A DNA stretch of 64,000 nucleotides from Burkholderia pyrrocinia (GTDB lineage Bacteria > Pseudomonadota > Gammaproteobacteria > Burkholderiales > Burkholderiaceae). Of the stretch, positions 43,004-51,393 are shown one piece after another (position 1 is the first letter of the stretch; each line of letters starts with the position of its first letter). The notes beneath the pieces were generated by a model. The model ran no database searches and was not told the DNA's origin. It saw nothing but the letters and a program-made list of their open reading frames with translations. The DNA is taken from assembly GCF_018417535.1 (NCBI RefSeq), contig NZ_CP070977.1, positions 1,054,001 to 1,118,000 of the forward strand. Direction: 5' to 3'. The position numbers were made by a program, and so were the translations under genes.

Positions 43004-43333
43004 ATGATGAAGACCCAACTGATTGCCGCCCTCCTGGTTGCCGTGTCGGCCGCCGTCGTCGCGCCGGCTAACGCCGGCGAAAGCACCGTGACGCGCGCGC
43101 AGGTGCGCGCGGAACTGGCCGCGTTGCAGCAGGCCGGCTACCTGCCGAACCGCCCCAACGATCCGAACTACCCGGACAATCTCCAGGCGGCGCTGAGCCG
43201 GATTCACGACAGCGGCGCCGGCGCGGCCGATACGATGGCATCCGGTTTTGGCAACGATGCCGATGGCGCGACGCAGTCCGGCAGCCGCAGCGCGGTTCGC
43301 ACGGCCGAGCGCTCGATCTATTTCGGTCATTGA
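43004..43333 (+). CDS. DUF4148 exported protein, copy 2 of tandem pair
   Basis: 109 residues, a close paralogue of copy 1: signal peptide (MMKTQLIAALLVAVSAAVVAPANA), core TRAQVRAELAALQQAGYLPNRPNDPNYPDNLQAAL and tail GSRSAVRTAERSIYFGH. Conservation of the tail beyond the DUF4148 core suggests a functional C-terminus. A second ATG (43007) is one codon in. GAGGGG precedes the start. A hairpin with a T-run follows 42 bases after the stop. Confidence 0.9.
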   Translation: MMKTQLIAALLVAVSAAVVAPANAGESTVTRAQVRAELAALQQAGYLPNRPNDPNYPDNLQAALSRIHDSGAGAADTMASGFGNDADGATQSGSRSAVRTAERSIYFGH

Positions 43334-43375
43334 GCATTGCACGACGGAATCGGCCGTCCACGTTCGTCATATGAA

Positions 43376-43406
43376 GCGCATGCGATGTAATCGCGTGCGC
43401 TTTTTC
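43376..43406 (+). terminator. Hairpin with T-run after the DUF4148 pair
   Basis: GCGCATGCGAT-gta-ATCGCGTGCGC followed by TTTTTC: 11-base arms with one G-T wobble and a U-tract, a good intrinsic terminator for the ohr/DUF4148 unit. The arm also contains GCATGCGAT, the half of the putative OhrR operator, so the terminator and the operator-like palindromes share sequence. Confidence 0.6.
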
Positions 43407-43581
43407 TATTTTCGGCGCCCGGATTTGCATCGATGTTTCCCGGACATGGCTCGATCGTCCGGCGCGAAGTACGGCAACGTGCCCCGCGCAAATGACGCGA
43501 TCCCTGTCGCTACGGCGCTACCCGCCCGGCCGATCCCGGTCTATTCTGTGCGACACGAAATCATCAATCGAGGAGCAGCCG

Positions 43582-44298
43582 ATGCCGGATGCCACAACCG
43601 GAAATGCGACAGGTAATGCACACCCGCTCGACCATGTCGTCTGGAATGCGCTCACGGGCAAACAGCGCCGCTTTGCGCTCGGCAACGACCGCGCGCTACG
43701 GTTTCCAGCGGCCATTGCGCCGTTCGCCGCGATCGCCGACACGGGCCCGGCATCGTTCGACGCGTTGCGCGAACTGATCGCCGCGCACGGGCCGGCGGCA
43801 TTGGTCACGCCGGACGAGATCGAGACTCCAGCGCGATTGTCGGTGATCCGGCGCGCGACATTGCTTCAAATGATCTGGCAAGGGGCACCCGACCCGACGT
43901 ATGCATCGGAGCATGTCACGCTCGCCGAAACCGATGTGCCGGACATGCTCGCGCTGACCACGGCCGCGCAGCCCGGCCCGTTCGGCCCGCGCACGATCGA
44001 GCTCGGCGACTATATCGGCGTGCGCAGCGAAGGCCGGCTGGCCGCGATGGCCGGCGAGCGGATGCAGATCGATGGCTATACCGAGATCAGCGCCGTCTGC
44101 GTGGATGCCGCGTTTCGGCGGCAAGGCCTGGCGGCGCGGCTGATCCGGTCGTTGATTGCGGCGACCGGGGCGCGCGCGGAAACGCCGTTCCTGCACGTCC
44201 TCACGTCGAACCAGGTCGCGATCGAGCGCTACCTCGCACTCGGTTTTGTCGTTCGTCGCGAGATGAACCTGCTGGTGCTGGGCGACGAGCACGCATGA
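43582..44298 (+). CDS. GNAT-family N-acetyltransferase
   Basis: 238 residues. C-terminal GNAT domain: YTEISAVCVDAAFRRQGLAARLIRSLIAATGARAETPFLHVLTSNQVAIERYLALGFVVRREMNLLVL, with the acetyl-CoA loop RRQGLA. The N-terminal 100 residues (WNALTGKQRRFALGNDRALRFP) resemble the FR47-like subgroup. Start: ATG with GAGGAG seven bases upstream; a longer frame to 43492 is unsupported. Convergent with ohrR. Confidence 0.85.
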   Translation: MPDATTGNATGNAHPLDHVVWNALTGKQRRFALGNDRALRFPAAIAPFAAIADTGPASFDALRELIAAHGPAALVTPDEIETPARLSVIRRATLLQMIWQGAPDPTYASEHVTLAETDVPDMLALTTAAQPGPFGPRTIELGDYIGVRSEGRLAAMAGERMQIDGYTEISAVCVDAAFRRQGLAARLIRSLIAATGARAETPFLHVLTSNQVAIERYLALGFVVRREMNLLVLGDEHA

Positions 44299-44347
44299 CA
44301 ACGCGGCCGACGCGATACGCGCGTCGGCCGCGTTGCTGCCAGTGCGT

Positions 44348-44803
44348 TTATTCTTCGGTCGACCGGATCAGGTTGCCGCGCAGCGTGACGATCGCCTTCT
44401 GCATCTTCGCGAATTCGTCCGGCTTCAACCCGGTGGCTTCGACCAGATTCATGTCGATCCCCTTCTCGCGCACGCGGCGGCCGCTCTTCGTCAGGCTGAC
44501 GAGCACCTGGCGTTCGTCCGACGGATCGCGGTGCCGCTCCAGGTAACCCATCGCCTCGAGCTTCTTCAGGATCGGCGTCAGCGTATTGGATTCGAGGAAC
44601 AGCTTCTCGCCGAGCTGGCCGACCGTCTGGTTGTCGTGCTCCCACAGTGCAATGATCGTGATGTATTGCGTATACGTGAGGCCGAGCTCGTCGAGGATCG
44701 GCTTGTAGGCCTTGCCGAACGCGAGGTTCGTCGAGTAGATCGCAAAACACAGGAACTCGGACAGCTTCGGCGCGGCGAGCGATGGGGCTTCGGTCGGTTT
44801 CAT
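44348..44803 (-). CDS. ohrR: MarR-family peroxide sensor OhrR
   Basis: 151 residues. The reactive cysteine of OhrR is Cys19 in KLSEFLCFAIYSTNLAFGKAYKPIL, the family's hallmark N-terminal sequence, followed by the winged helix LTYTQYITIIALWEHDNQTVGQLGEKLFLESNTLTPILKKLEAMGYLERHRDPSDERQVLVSLT. It represses ohr until Cys19 is oxidised by organic hydroperoxide. GGAGGAAG precedes the ATG. Its own promoter contains the ohr-type palindrome, so autorepression is likely. Confidence 0.92.
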   Translation of the reverse strand: MKPTEAPSLAAPKLSEFLCFAIYSTNLAFGKAYKPILDELGLTYTQYITIIALWEHDNQTVGQLGEKLFLESNTLTPILKKLEAMGYLERHRDPSDERQVLVSLTKSGRRVREKGIDMNLVEATGLKPDEFAKMQKAIVTLRGNLIRSTEE

Positions 44804-44847
44804 CAACTTCCTCCAGCAACGCGAACGGTCGCAGATAAGCGCATTAT

Positions 44848-44863
44848 ATATCGCGTGCGATAT
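44848..44863. promoter_or_regulatory. OhrR operator candidate in the ohrR promoter
   Basis: ATATCGC-gt-GCGATAT, seven-base perfect arms, 45 bp upstream of the ohrR ATG in an AT-rich promoter. The core ATCGCGTGCGAT differs at one base from the perfect palindrome in front of ohr. Confidence 0.55.
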
Positions 44864-44927
44864 TATCGGAAGCATGATAATCGGTCTCGATGAACCGGCG
44901 GGATGGCGCGCCGCGGCCGGATCGCCG

Positions 44928-45056
44928 TCAGTCCTGCCGGCGGCGCTTGCCGGTCTGCAGGCGGCTTTCCGACAATAGCGAGCATTGCACCGGATGCGCG
45001 ATTTCGGTCGCGAGCCCGCCTGCGGCAAACAGCAGGATCATCAGCCAGCGTTTCAT
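44928..45056 (-). CDS. Small predicted membrane/secreted protein coupled to the GFA gene
   Basis: 42 residues. MKRWLMILLFAAGGLATEIAH is a signal-like or transmembrane N-terminus, then a short basic tail (RLQTGKRRRQD). The ATG overlaps the stop of the upstream GFA-family gene as ATGA, so it would be translated by coupling. No ribosome binding site is needed for that; but there is no other support, so the call is tentative. Confidence 0.4.
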   Translation of the reverse strand: MKRWLMILLFAAGGLATEIAHPVQCSLLSESRLQTGKRRRQD

Positions 45057-45424
45057 GCGTCCTCCACGACCGACAGGCTCGCGCCGTCGGCGACCGTTGC
45101 GTCGAGCGCATACGGATCGATGCCGTCGAGGCAGCCGAGATTGACGCGCCAGCATGCGGGGTCCTTGCGCGTCTGATGGAACGGATAGACGCCGCAACGG
45201 CTGCAGAAATAGTGACGGGCCGTGCGCGTGTTGAAGCGGTAGCACGTTAGCGCGCCCTCGCCTTCGACGATCTTCAGGTCGTCAGCGGCGAACATCGGGC
45301 TCATCAGCGCGCCGCGTCGGCGGCACAGGCTGCAGTTGCAGCGGGCCGCCGGCGCAATCGCCGTTATCACTTCGAATTTGACAGCCCCGCAATGGCAGGA
45401 CCCTTTGAACCAGGTTGCAGACAT
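45053..45424 (-). CDS. GFA-family (glutathione-dependent formaldehyde-activating-like) zinc protein
   Basis: 123 residues. Zinc-binding cysteines: FKGSCHCGAVKFEV, RCNCSLCRRRGAL and HYFCSRCGVYPFH. The family includes Gfa, which forms S-hydroxymethylglutathione, but most members such as this have uncertain roles (often called CENP-V/GFA domain). It is upstream of and coupled to the small membrane protein, and 629 bases from ohrR. Confidence 0.88.
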   Translation of the reverse strand: MSATWFKGSCHCGAVKFEVITAIAPAARCNCSLCRRRGALMSPMFAADDLKIVEGEGALTCYRFNTRTARHYFCSRCGVYPFHQTRKDPACWRVNLGCLDGIDPYALDATVADGASLSVVEDA

Positions 45425-45604
45425 GATGGGCTCTCGAAGAGGTCATGCCTGCTTTATAGCGGATGCCCGAACACGCGTTGTATCACGCTGTATCCGGGGT
45501 CAGCCCAGATACAGAACATTGCAAATCGGCGGCGGCCGGAGCACGTTCTGCGCGGCGATCCGCGGCACGATCGCCGGCACGTGCCCGCAGCCCGTGGATC
45601 GCGA

Positions 45605-46705
45605 TCAGTCCAGTGCGTGCTGCAAGCGCTCGATCGCAGCCCGCGTTTCGCGTTCGAGCGTCGCGAACAGCTCGGCGGCCGGCAGCGGGCGGACGAGCGG
45701 CGCTGCCTGCCCGGCCCACTGCGCGCCGTAGCCGAATTCGCCCTTTGCCTTCGCGGCCGCATGCAGCGCCTTGCCCGCGTCGTACGCGATCGGATACGCG
45801 GGCGTGGCCGGCGCGTGCGGGTCGTCGCCGAGCGCGGTCAGCCGGTTCGCGATGCCGCGCGCGACACGGCCCGAGATCGCGGAGGTAAACGTCGTGCGGC
45901 GCGCCGCGTCGCCGAGGATCGCGCGGCGATAGCCGTCGTCGATCGACGTCTCCGGGCACGCGACGAACGCGGTGCCGAGTTGCGCGGCCTGCGCACCGAG
46001 CGCAAGCGCAGCGGCGATGCCTTCGCCGTCCATGATGCCGCCGGCGGCGATCACGGGCAGCGCACATTCGCGCGCGATCAGGCGCGTCAGCGCAAACGTG
46101 CCGAGGCGATCGTCGTGGGCGGTCGAATCGAACACGCCGCGGTGCCCGCCGGCTTCGATGCCTTGTGCGACGATCGCGTCGATGCCGGCGGCGGCGATCT
46201 GCCGCGCTTCGTCGAGATTCGTCGCGGCCGCGAACAGCGTGATGCCCGCGCGCTTCAGGGCGGCGATCACGTCCGCGGACGGCAGCCCGAAATGGAAGCT
46301 GACCACGGCCGGCTTTTCTTCGGTGAGCATCGCCTGCATTGCGTCGTCCGCGACGAAGCTCGTATAGATTTCCGACAGCGATGCGGGCGGCGTCGCGCCG
46401 TATTCGCGGAACGTGGGTGCGAGCCAGTCGAGCCACGCGCGTTCGACGGCCGCATCGGCCCGGGCCGGACTGTGGCAGAACACGTTGATGTTGAATGGCC
46501 GGTCGGTGAGCGCGCGCGTGTCGCGGATCATCTTGCGCGCGCCGTCGGCGTTCGTCGCGCCGACACCGAGCGAGCCGAGCCCGCCCGCGTTCGACACCGC
46601 CGCAGCGAGTGCCGGCGTGCTGACGCCGGCCATCGGCGCCTGGACGATCGGTGCGCGAATGCCGAGCGTGCGCAACAGCGTCCGGTTATCGGTCGAGTGA
46701 TTCAT
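45605..46705 (-). CDS. Nitronate monooxygenase-like FMN enzyme
   Basis: 366 residues, TIM-barrel of the NMO/2-nitropropane dioxygenase family: [34 protein letters not shown] at the N-terminus, FMN-phosphate binding stretch [43 protein letters not shown]. It oxidises alkyl nitronates, with FMN and O2. ATG 46705 used; 9 more codons are open. The leader carries an inverted repeat 35 bases upstream. Divergent neighbours are absent. Confidence 0.88.
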   Translation of the reverse strand: MNHSTDNRTLLRTLGIRAPIVQAPMAGVSTPALAAAVSNAGGLGSLGVGATNADGARKMIRDTRALTDRPFNINVFCHSPARADAAVERAWLDWLAPTFREYGATPPASLSEIYTSFVADDAMQAMLTEEKPAVVSFHFGLPSADVIAALKRAGITLFAAATNLDEARQIAAAGIDAIVAQGIEAGGHRGVFDSTAHDDRLGTFALTRLIARECALPVIAAGGIMDGEGIAAALALGAQAAQLGTAFVACPETSIDDGYRRAILGDAARRTTFTSAISGRVARGIANRLTALGDDPHAPATPAYPIAYDAGKALHAAAKAKGEFGYGAQWAGQAAPLVRPLPAAELFATLERETRAAIERLQHALD

Positions 46706-46739
46706 GTCGGTTGCCTCCTGCGATATCCGCAATCGAAAT

Positions 46740-46764
46740 GCATCGACCGCATGCGGGTCGATGC
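46740..46764. promoter_or_regulatory. Inverted repeat in front of the nitronate monooxygenase gene
   Basis: GCATCGACC-(7 bases)-GGTCGATGC, nine perfect pairs (extendable with one bulge), 35 bases upstream of the gene. It could be an operator or a 5'-leader hairpin. Confidence 0.35.
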
Positions 46765-46964
46765 GCGTTGGTCGGGGCCGGCAGGACGCGCGTTCGTCGT
46801 TCTTTGCGCGCAGCCGGTCATGTGAAAGCGGTGTCCAAAACGATCGCCCGCCTTGAGATGCGGCGTCCGGAACGCGTGGCGAAGGTGTGCGTTGTCGCCG
46901 CTTCCGTGCGCGGCACCTGCCACTGCGCCCATCCTACGCCAGCCCCCGATCCGCAGGCCCGCCG

Positions 46965-48221
46965 CTAACGGCGGCGCGCCCAGTGCGCGAGCACCGCACA
47001 GGCCGCCAGCAGCACGCCCGTCACGAAGAACACCGAATGCAGGCCGAGCGCGACACCGATCTGCCCGCCGATCACCGGGCCGATCACCTGCCCGCTGAAC
47101 TGCGCGGACTGCAGGTAGCCGAGCATCTGCCCGGTCGCGCGCTCGTCGACCGATTGCCGCACGAGCTTGCCGATCGACGGCAGCAAGCCCGCGAGCGTCA
47201 TGCCCATCAGCACGCGCAGCGCGGCAAGCTGCCACCAGTGCGTGACGAACGCCTGCGGCACCATCGCGAGCGCGGTCAGCAGCAGGCAGCCGACGATCAC
47301 GTTCCAGCTGCCGATCCGGTCGGCCAGCGCGCCGAGCCGCGCGGCGGTCAGCATGCTGCCGAGCGCCGAACACGCCATCACGACGCCGGCGACGCGCGCG
47401 AGGTGATCGCCGCCTACGCCGAGGCCGCCGATATAGATCGTGATGATCGGCTCGATCGACATGTTCGCGAGCAGCACCATCATCGCGGTCACCAGCAGCG
47501 CGGCGACCGCCGCGCGATTCGTGCGGTGCGCCGTACTCGCGGCCGCGCCGGAGCTGCGCGCTTTCGCGTCGGTGTCCGCGTGGAAATCCTCCTTCACGAC
47601 GAAGATCGTCAGCAGCGCGGCGACGGCGATCATCGCGCCGCCGGCGAAGAACGTGCCGCGAATGCCGACCCAGCCCGGCAGCAATCCGCCGACGAGCGGC
47701 CCGACGAGATTGCCCGCAAGCGCGCCGGTCGACAGGATGCCGAGCGCCCAGCCCGCGCGCTCGCGCGGGGCCTGCGTGCCGACCATCACGGTCGACGCCG
47801 ACGCGTAGCCGCCGACGAGCCCCGCGATCAGTCGCAGCGCGACGAGTTCGACCACGTTGTGCGCGATGCCGATCAGCGACATCACGATGGCCATCCCGAT
47901 CGCCGCGCGCACGAGCATCGGCTTGCGGCCGAAGCGGTCCGCGAGGCGGCCCCACAGCGGCGCGGTGACGGCCGTGCCGAGAAACGTCGCGCCGAACGCG
48001 ATGCCCGACCACTGGATCACGGCCGACTGCGTGTCGACGCCGAGCTGCCGCACGTACAGCGGCAGGAACGGCAGCAGCATGCTCAGGCTGACGAGCGTCG
48101 TGAACGACCCGAACACGCAGACTGCGAGATTGCGTCGCCAGTAGCGCGTGTTGCGTTCGGCATAGCTGGCGGGAGTCGGTTCGGCGCGCGCCGGTGCCGG
48201 GGTCCGGAGGATGGTGCTCAT
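46965..48221 (-). CDS. MFS drug/solute transporter (TetA/DHA1-like)
   Basis: 418 residues, 12 predicted helices: LVSLSMLLPFLPLYVRQLGV then the loop GRLADRFGRKPMLVRAAIGMAIVMSL, the DHA1 motif (G-x-L-x-D-R-x-G-R-K/R). Frame extends further upstream through another gene; ATG 48221 overlaps the stop of the upstream MFS gene as ATGA. Likely drug or metabolite efflux. No ligand can be deduced. Confidence 0.88.
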   Translation of the reverse strand: MSTILRTPAPARAEPTPASYAERNTRYWRRNLAVCVFGSFTTLVSLSMLLPFLPLYVRQLGVDTQSAVIQWSGIAFGATFLGTAVTAPLWGRLADRFGRKPMLVRAAIGMAIVMSLIGIAHNVVELVALRLIAGLVGGYASASTVMVGTQAPRERAGWALGILSTGALAGNLVGPLVGGLLPGWVGIRGTFFAGGAMIAVAALLTIFVVKEDFHADTDAKARSSGAAASTAHRTNRAAVAALLVTAMMVLLANMSIEPIITIYIGGLGVGGDHLARVAGVVMACSALGSMLTAARLGALADRIGSWNVIVGCLLLTALAMVPQAFVTHWWQLAALRVLMGMTLAGLLPSIGKLVRQSVDERATGQMLGYLQSAQFSGQVIGPVIGGQIGVALGLHSVFFVTGVLLAACAVLAHWARRR

Positions 48222-49420
48222 CGCGCCCTCGCCGTGGCAATCAGATCGACCGCAAGCGCCAGCGCCAGCGCGGCGGCGCCGACCGCGAACAGCGTTTCGT
48301 AGCGGCCGCCGCTCGATGCGAACAGGTAAGACAGACCGTACGCCGCCACCGCCTGCATGACGGCGAAACTGGTCGTCGCGCCGCGCCACGCGCCCTTCGC
48401 GACCGACGGATGATGCGCGAGCAGTTCGTTCACGCGACCCAGCGCGAGCGGCACGATGCCCGGCGTGAACGCGCCGACCAGCACGCTCGACACGATCAGA
48501 CCGCCCGGCCCGAGCCCGAACAGCGGCAGCGCGACGGCGACGGCCTGGATCGCGAACGCGGCACGCAGCGCGCGGCCGAAGCCCGCGCGATCGGCCAGGT
48601 GCCCGCATGCGAGCGGCCCGACGATTGCGCCGAGCCCGTACAGCACCCAGTACTGCGCGCCCGCGTCGACGCCCTTGCCGAGCCCGCGCGCGACATAGTC
48701 GACGAGGAAGATCATGTGCGGGACCAGCCCGACCGCGTTCAGTCCGTATTCGACGTACAGCGCGCGCAGGCTGCTGGTCGGCACACCGCGCGCGTGCGCA
48801 GGCGCAGGCGCGGCCGCGGCGGGTGGCGTATCGTCGGCGGGCCAGCCGCGCCATGCGACGGCCGTCAGCAGCAGCGACACTGCCGCGAGCCCGACCCAGG
48901 TCGCGGTGAGGCCCTGCCGCAGCAGGATCGGCACAATCGTGCCCGATGCCGCGATGCCGAGACCGATTCCGGTAAAGATCCCGCCGCTCGCGAAACCGCG
49001 CCGCGCGGGCGGCACGTGCGCGAGGATCGTCGGCGCGGCGAGCACCATCAGGGCCCCGCCCGACAACCCGGACGCGAAACGCCAGACGAAGAACCACAGG
49101 AACGACACGGGCAGCGCGCACGCGACGAACGCGAGCGTCGCGAGCAGCATCATCGCGCGCAGCACGCCGGTCGAGCCCATGCGCCGCGCGAGCTGGCCGG
49201 CGACGAGCGCGCCGGCCAGGTATCCGCCGAGGTTCGCCGCACCGAGATACGCGGCCGTCGACGCGGGGAACCAGTGCGCGCCGATGATCGCCGGAAGCAG
49301 CGGCGTATACGCGAAACGCGCGAGGCCGATGCCGATCAGGCTGGCGCTGGCGCCGGACACCGTGCCGCGCCACACGTTGAACGCGGCCGCACGGGGCCGA
49401 TCCAGAAGCGCTTGCTGCAT
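48218..49420 (-). CDS. YbfB/YjiJ-family MFS transporter
   Basis: 400 residues, 12 helices. GTVSGASASLIGIGLARFAYTPLLPAII is the YbfB/YjiJ-type start, and LADRAGFGRALRAAF is a degenerate A-like loop. It overlaps the start of the DHA1-like gene by four bases, so two different MFS proteins are translated in tandem. A LysR gene lies upstream on the same strand after 118 bases. Confidence 0.85.
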   Translation of the reverse strand: MQQALLDRPRAAAFNVWRGTVSGASASLIGIGLARFAYTPLLPAIIGAHWFPASTAAYLGAANLGGYLAGALVAGQLARRMGSTGVLRAMMLLATLAFVACALPVSFLWFFVWRFASGLSGGALMVLAAPTILAHVPPARRGFASGGIFTGIGLGIAASGTIVPILLRQGLTATWVGLAAVSLLLTAVAWRGWPADDTPPAAAAPAPAHARGVPTSSLRALYVEYGLNAVGLVPHMIFLVDYVARGLGKGVDAGAQYWVLYGLGAIVGPLACGHLADRAGFGRALRAAFAIQAVAVALPLFGLGPGGLIVSSVLVGAFTPGIVPLALGRVNELLAHHPSVAKGAWRGATTSFAVMQAVAAYGLSYLFASSGGRYETLFAVGAAALALALAVDLIATARAR

Positions 49421-49538
49421 GTTGACCTCCCTTTGCTGGACGGGCGCGAGCGTGCGGCCGTCGGTTGAAGGAAGTCTAGATTGAGTCGATTGTCGGGAGA
49501 ATCCATGTCATACGGAAGCCATTCTTCCGCAATCCGGC

Positions 49539-50465
49539 TCAATCGCCATCGGTAATCGTGGCGAGCCGCGCGAAGTGCTCGCGCAGCCTCGGTGTCGCGA
49601 AATCGACGAATGCGCGCACCTTCGGGACCGACAGCCGACCGTAAGGTGTGACGAGATGAATGGGCAACGGCGCATGCTCGCTGCCGCGCAGCACGATCCG
49701 CAGCGACCCGTCGCGCACCTGTTCAGCGACGTGGTAGGAAAAAAGCCGCGTGACGCCGTGGCCCGCGACCGCCGACGCCACCGCGCCGCGGATCGTATTG
49801 ACGATGAAGCGCGGCGCGAACTGTACGACCTGCGGGAGCGCAGACGGCCCGGCCGGCGGGAAGCTCCACGAATCGAGTCCGAAGTGCGTCATCGAGATGA
49901 TCCGGTGCTGCGCGAGATCGGCCGGCGTATCGATCGGCGGATGCTTTGCGAGGTAATCGGGCGACGCGACCACGACCCGCCGCACCGCGCCGACCGGAAT
50001 CGCGACGAGCGTGGAATCGGACAGATGTGCGATACGCAGCGCGACGTCCATCCCTTCGTCGATCAGGCTGACGGGACGGTCGAGCAGTTGCAGGCGGATC
50101 GACACGGCCGGATGGCGTTCGATGAATTCGTCGAGCAGCGCGCGCAGCACGTCCTCGCCCGCGGCGACCGGCGCGGTGACCGTCAACATGCCGCGCGGCG
50201 CCGAGCGTTCGTCGGCGACCAGCATGTCGGCTTCCTCGAGATCGGACAGGATGCGGCGGCACGCGGCCGCGTAGCGTTCGCCGGCCTCGCTCAACCGGAT
50301 CGTCCGGGTGGTCCGGTACAGCAGCGCGGTGCCCGTGTGCTCCTCGAGAAACGCGATCGCGCGGCTGACCGCCGCCGGCGACCGGCCGAGCCGCCGGCTC
50401 GCGCCCGCGAGGCTGCCCTCGTCCAGCGTAGCGACGAACACCTTCATCGCATCGATTCGATCCAT
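49539..50465 (-). CDS. LysR-family transcriptional regulator
   Basis: 308 residues. HTH: MDRIDAMKVFVATLDEGSLAGASRRLGRSPAAVSRAIAFLEEHTGTALLYRTTRTIRLSEAGERYAAAC (1-69). Effector domain ends FVDFATPRLREHFARLATI. It sits upstream of the two MFS genes in the same direction and may drive them. 63 extra upstream codons in frame are unsupported. Confidence 0.88.
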   Translation of the reverse strand: MDRIDAMKVFVATLDEGSLAGASRRLGRSPAAVSRAIAFLEEHTGTALLYRTTRTIRLSEAGERYAAACRRILSDLEEADMLVADERSAPRGMLTVTAPVAAGEDVLRALLDEFIERHPAVSIRLQLLDRPVSLIDEGMDVALRIAHLSDSTLVAIPVGAVRRVVVASPDYLAKHPPIDTPADLAQHRIISMTHFGLDSWSFPPAGPSALPQVVQFAPRFIVNTIRGAVASAVAGHGVTRLFSYHVAEQVRDGSLRIVLRGSEHAPLPIHLVTPYGRLSVPKVRAFVDFATPRLREHFARLATITDGD

Positions 50466-50698
50466 GGCGTGTGAGTGGGCGCGAGCGGTCGTGTAATGGG
50501 CGGCGGGCCAGCGAGCGTGCAGTCTACCGCACGCAGGCGCGGCGCTTCGCCGGGGCGATGCTGCGCTCACCGTTTTGGCCCTACAATGCGCACACGAAGA
50601 AACCGCACGAACGGCCGTCACGACGCTGCGTTCATCGAACGCCGTGTCCGACATTCAAGCGGTTCCGTTGAATAACGAACAACACTCGTACAGCACTC

Positions 50699-51331
50699 AT
50701 GAAAAGAAGAACATTTCTCGCGCTACCCGCCGTGGCGGCGTCCGGCATGCTCGTCGGCTGCGCCGATTTTGGCCCCGTCACCAAGCAATGGATGAAGGAT
50801 TCGAAATACGACGAAACGTTGTCGACCTTCCTGATTACCGCGGACGGCAAGCAACTCGTCGTGCTCGGCACAAAGTACCACTACATCTTCGATATGCCGC
50901 CGGGTCTCGCGACTGTGCTCACGGCACCCTATCGTCCGAAGCTTCAGACGGCGTTCCTCGATTTCGAGGCGCACGGCGAGCGGATCACCGGTCGTTACGC
51001 GATGCGGCTCCGCTATGCGGATGCGCCGGACGGCTCCGAGATGCGCGAGCGCGCGCTCGCGGACGGTTTCAAGGAAGCGTACGGTTCCCTGGAGGAAGAA
51101 GGCACGATCAGCGGCAAGCGCTACCTGCCGAACGAGGTGACGCCGTCGTCGGTGCCGCAGGCGTTCAATCGTCCGTACCAGGTCACGGTGACGGAGAAGC
51201 TATCGGCAGTCGGCAAGGGCGCCAAGCTGGCGTTGTCGCCGATCACGATGGCGGCGGACGGCGTGGTGGGGCTGCTCGGCGTCGCGCTATTTCCGTTCGC
51301 GCTTACCGCATTCATCGTCATGGCGAGCTAG
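50699..51331 (+). CDS. Predicted lipoprotein of unknown function
   Basis: 210 residues. Signal sequence with lipobox: MKRRTFLALPAVAASGMLVGCADFG, acylated cysteine near residue 21. The rest is beta-rich (FLITADGKQLVVLGTKYHYIFDMP) with a possible hydrophobic C-terminal segment (VVGLLGVALFPFALTAFIVMA), unusual for a lipoprotein because it would give a second membrane anchor. The next gene starts 62 bases later and is also exported. Confidence 0.75.
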   Translation: MKRRTFLALPAVAASGMLVGCADFGPVTKQWMKDSKYDETLSTFLITADGKQLVVLGTKYHYIFDMPPGLATVLTAPYRPKLQTAFLDFEAHGERITGRYAMRLRYADAPDGSEMRERALADGFKEAYGSLEEEGTISGKRYLPNEVTPSSVPQAFNRPYQVTVTEKLSAVGKGAKLALSPITMAADGVVGLLGVALFPFALTAFIVMAS

Positions 51332-51393
51332 GGCCGGCGCATCGCGGGCTGGCCGCGATGCGTCGACAACCCCGCGACACACCGGAATCCAAG

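Noticed and set aside
46965-49373. 802-codon minus-strand frame spanning both MFS genes
   Set aside because: The upstream part is a frame-shifted shadow of the YbfB-type gene; only the downstream 418 codons are a real transporter.
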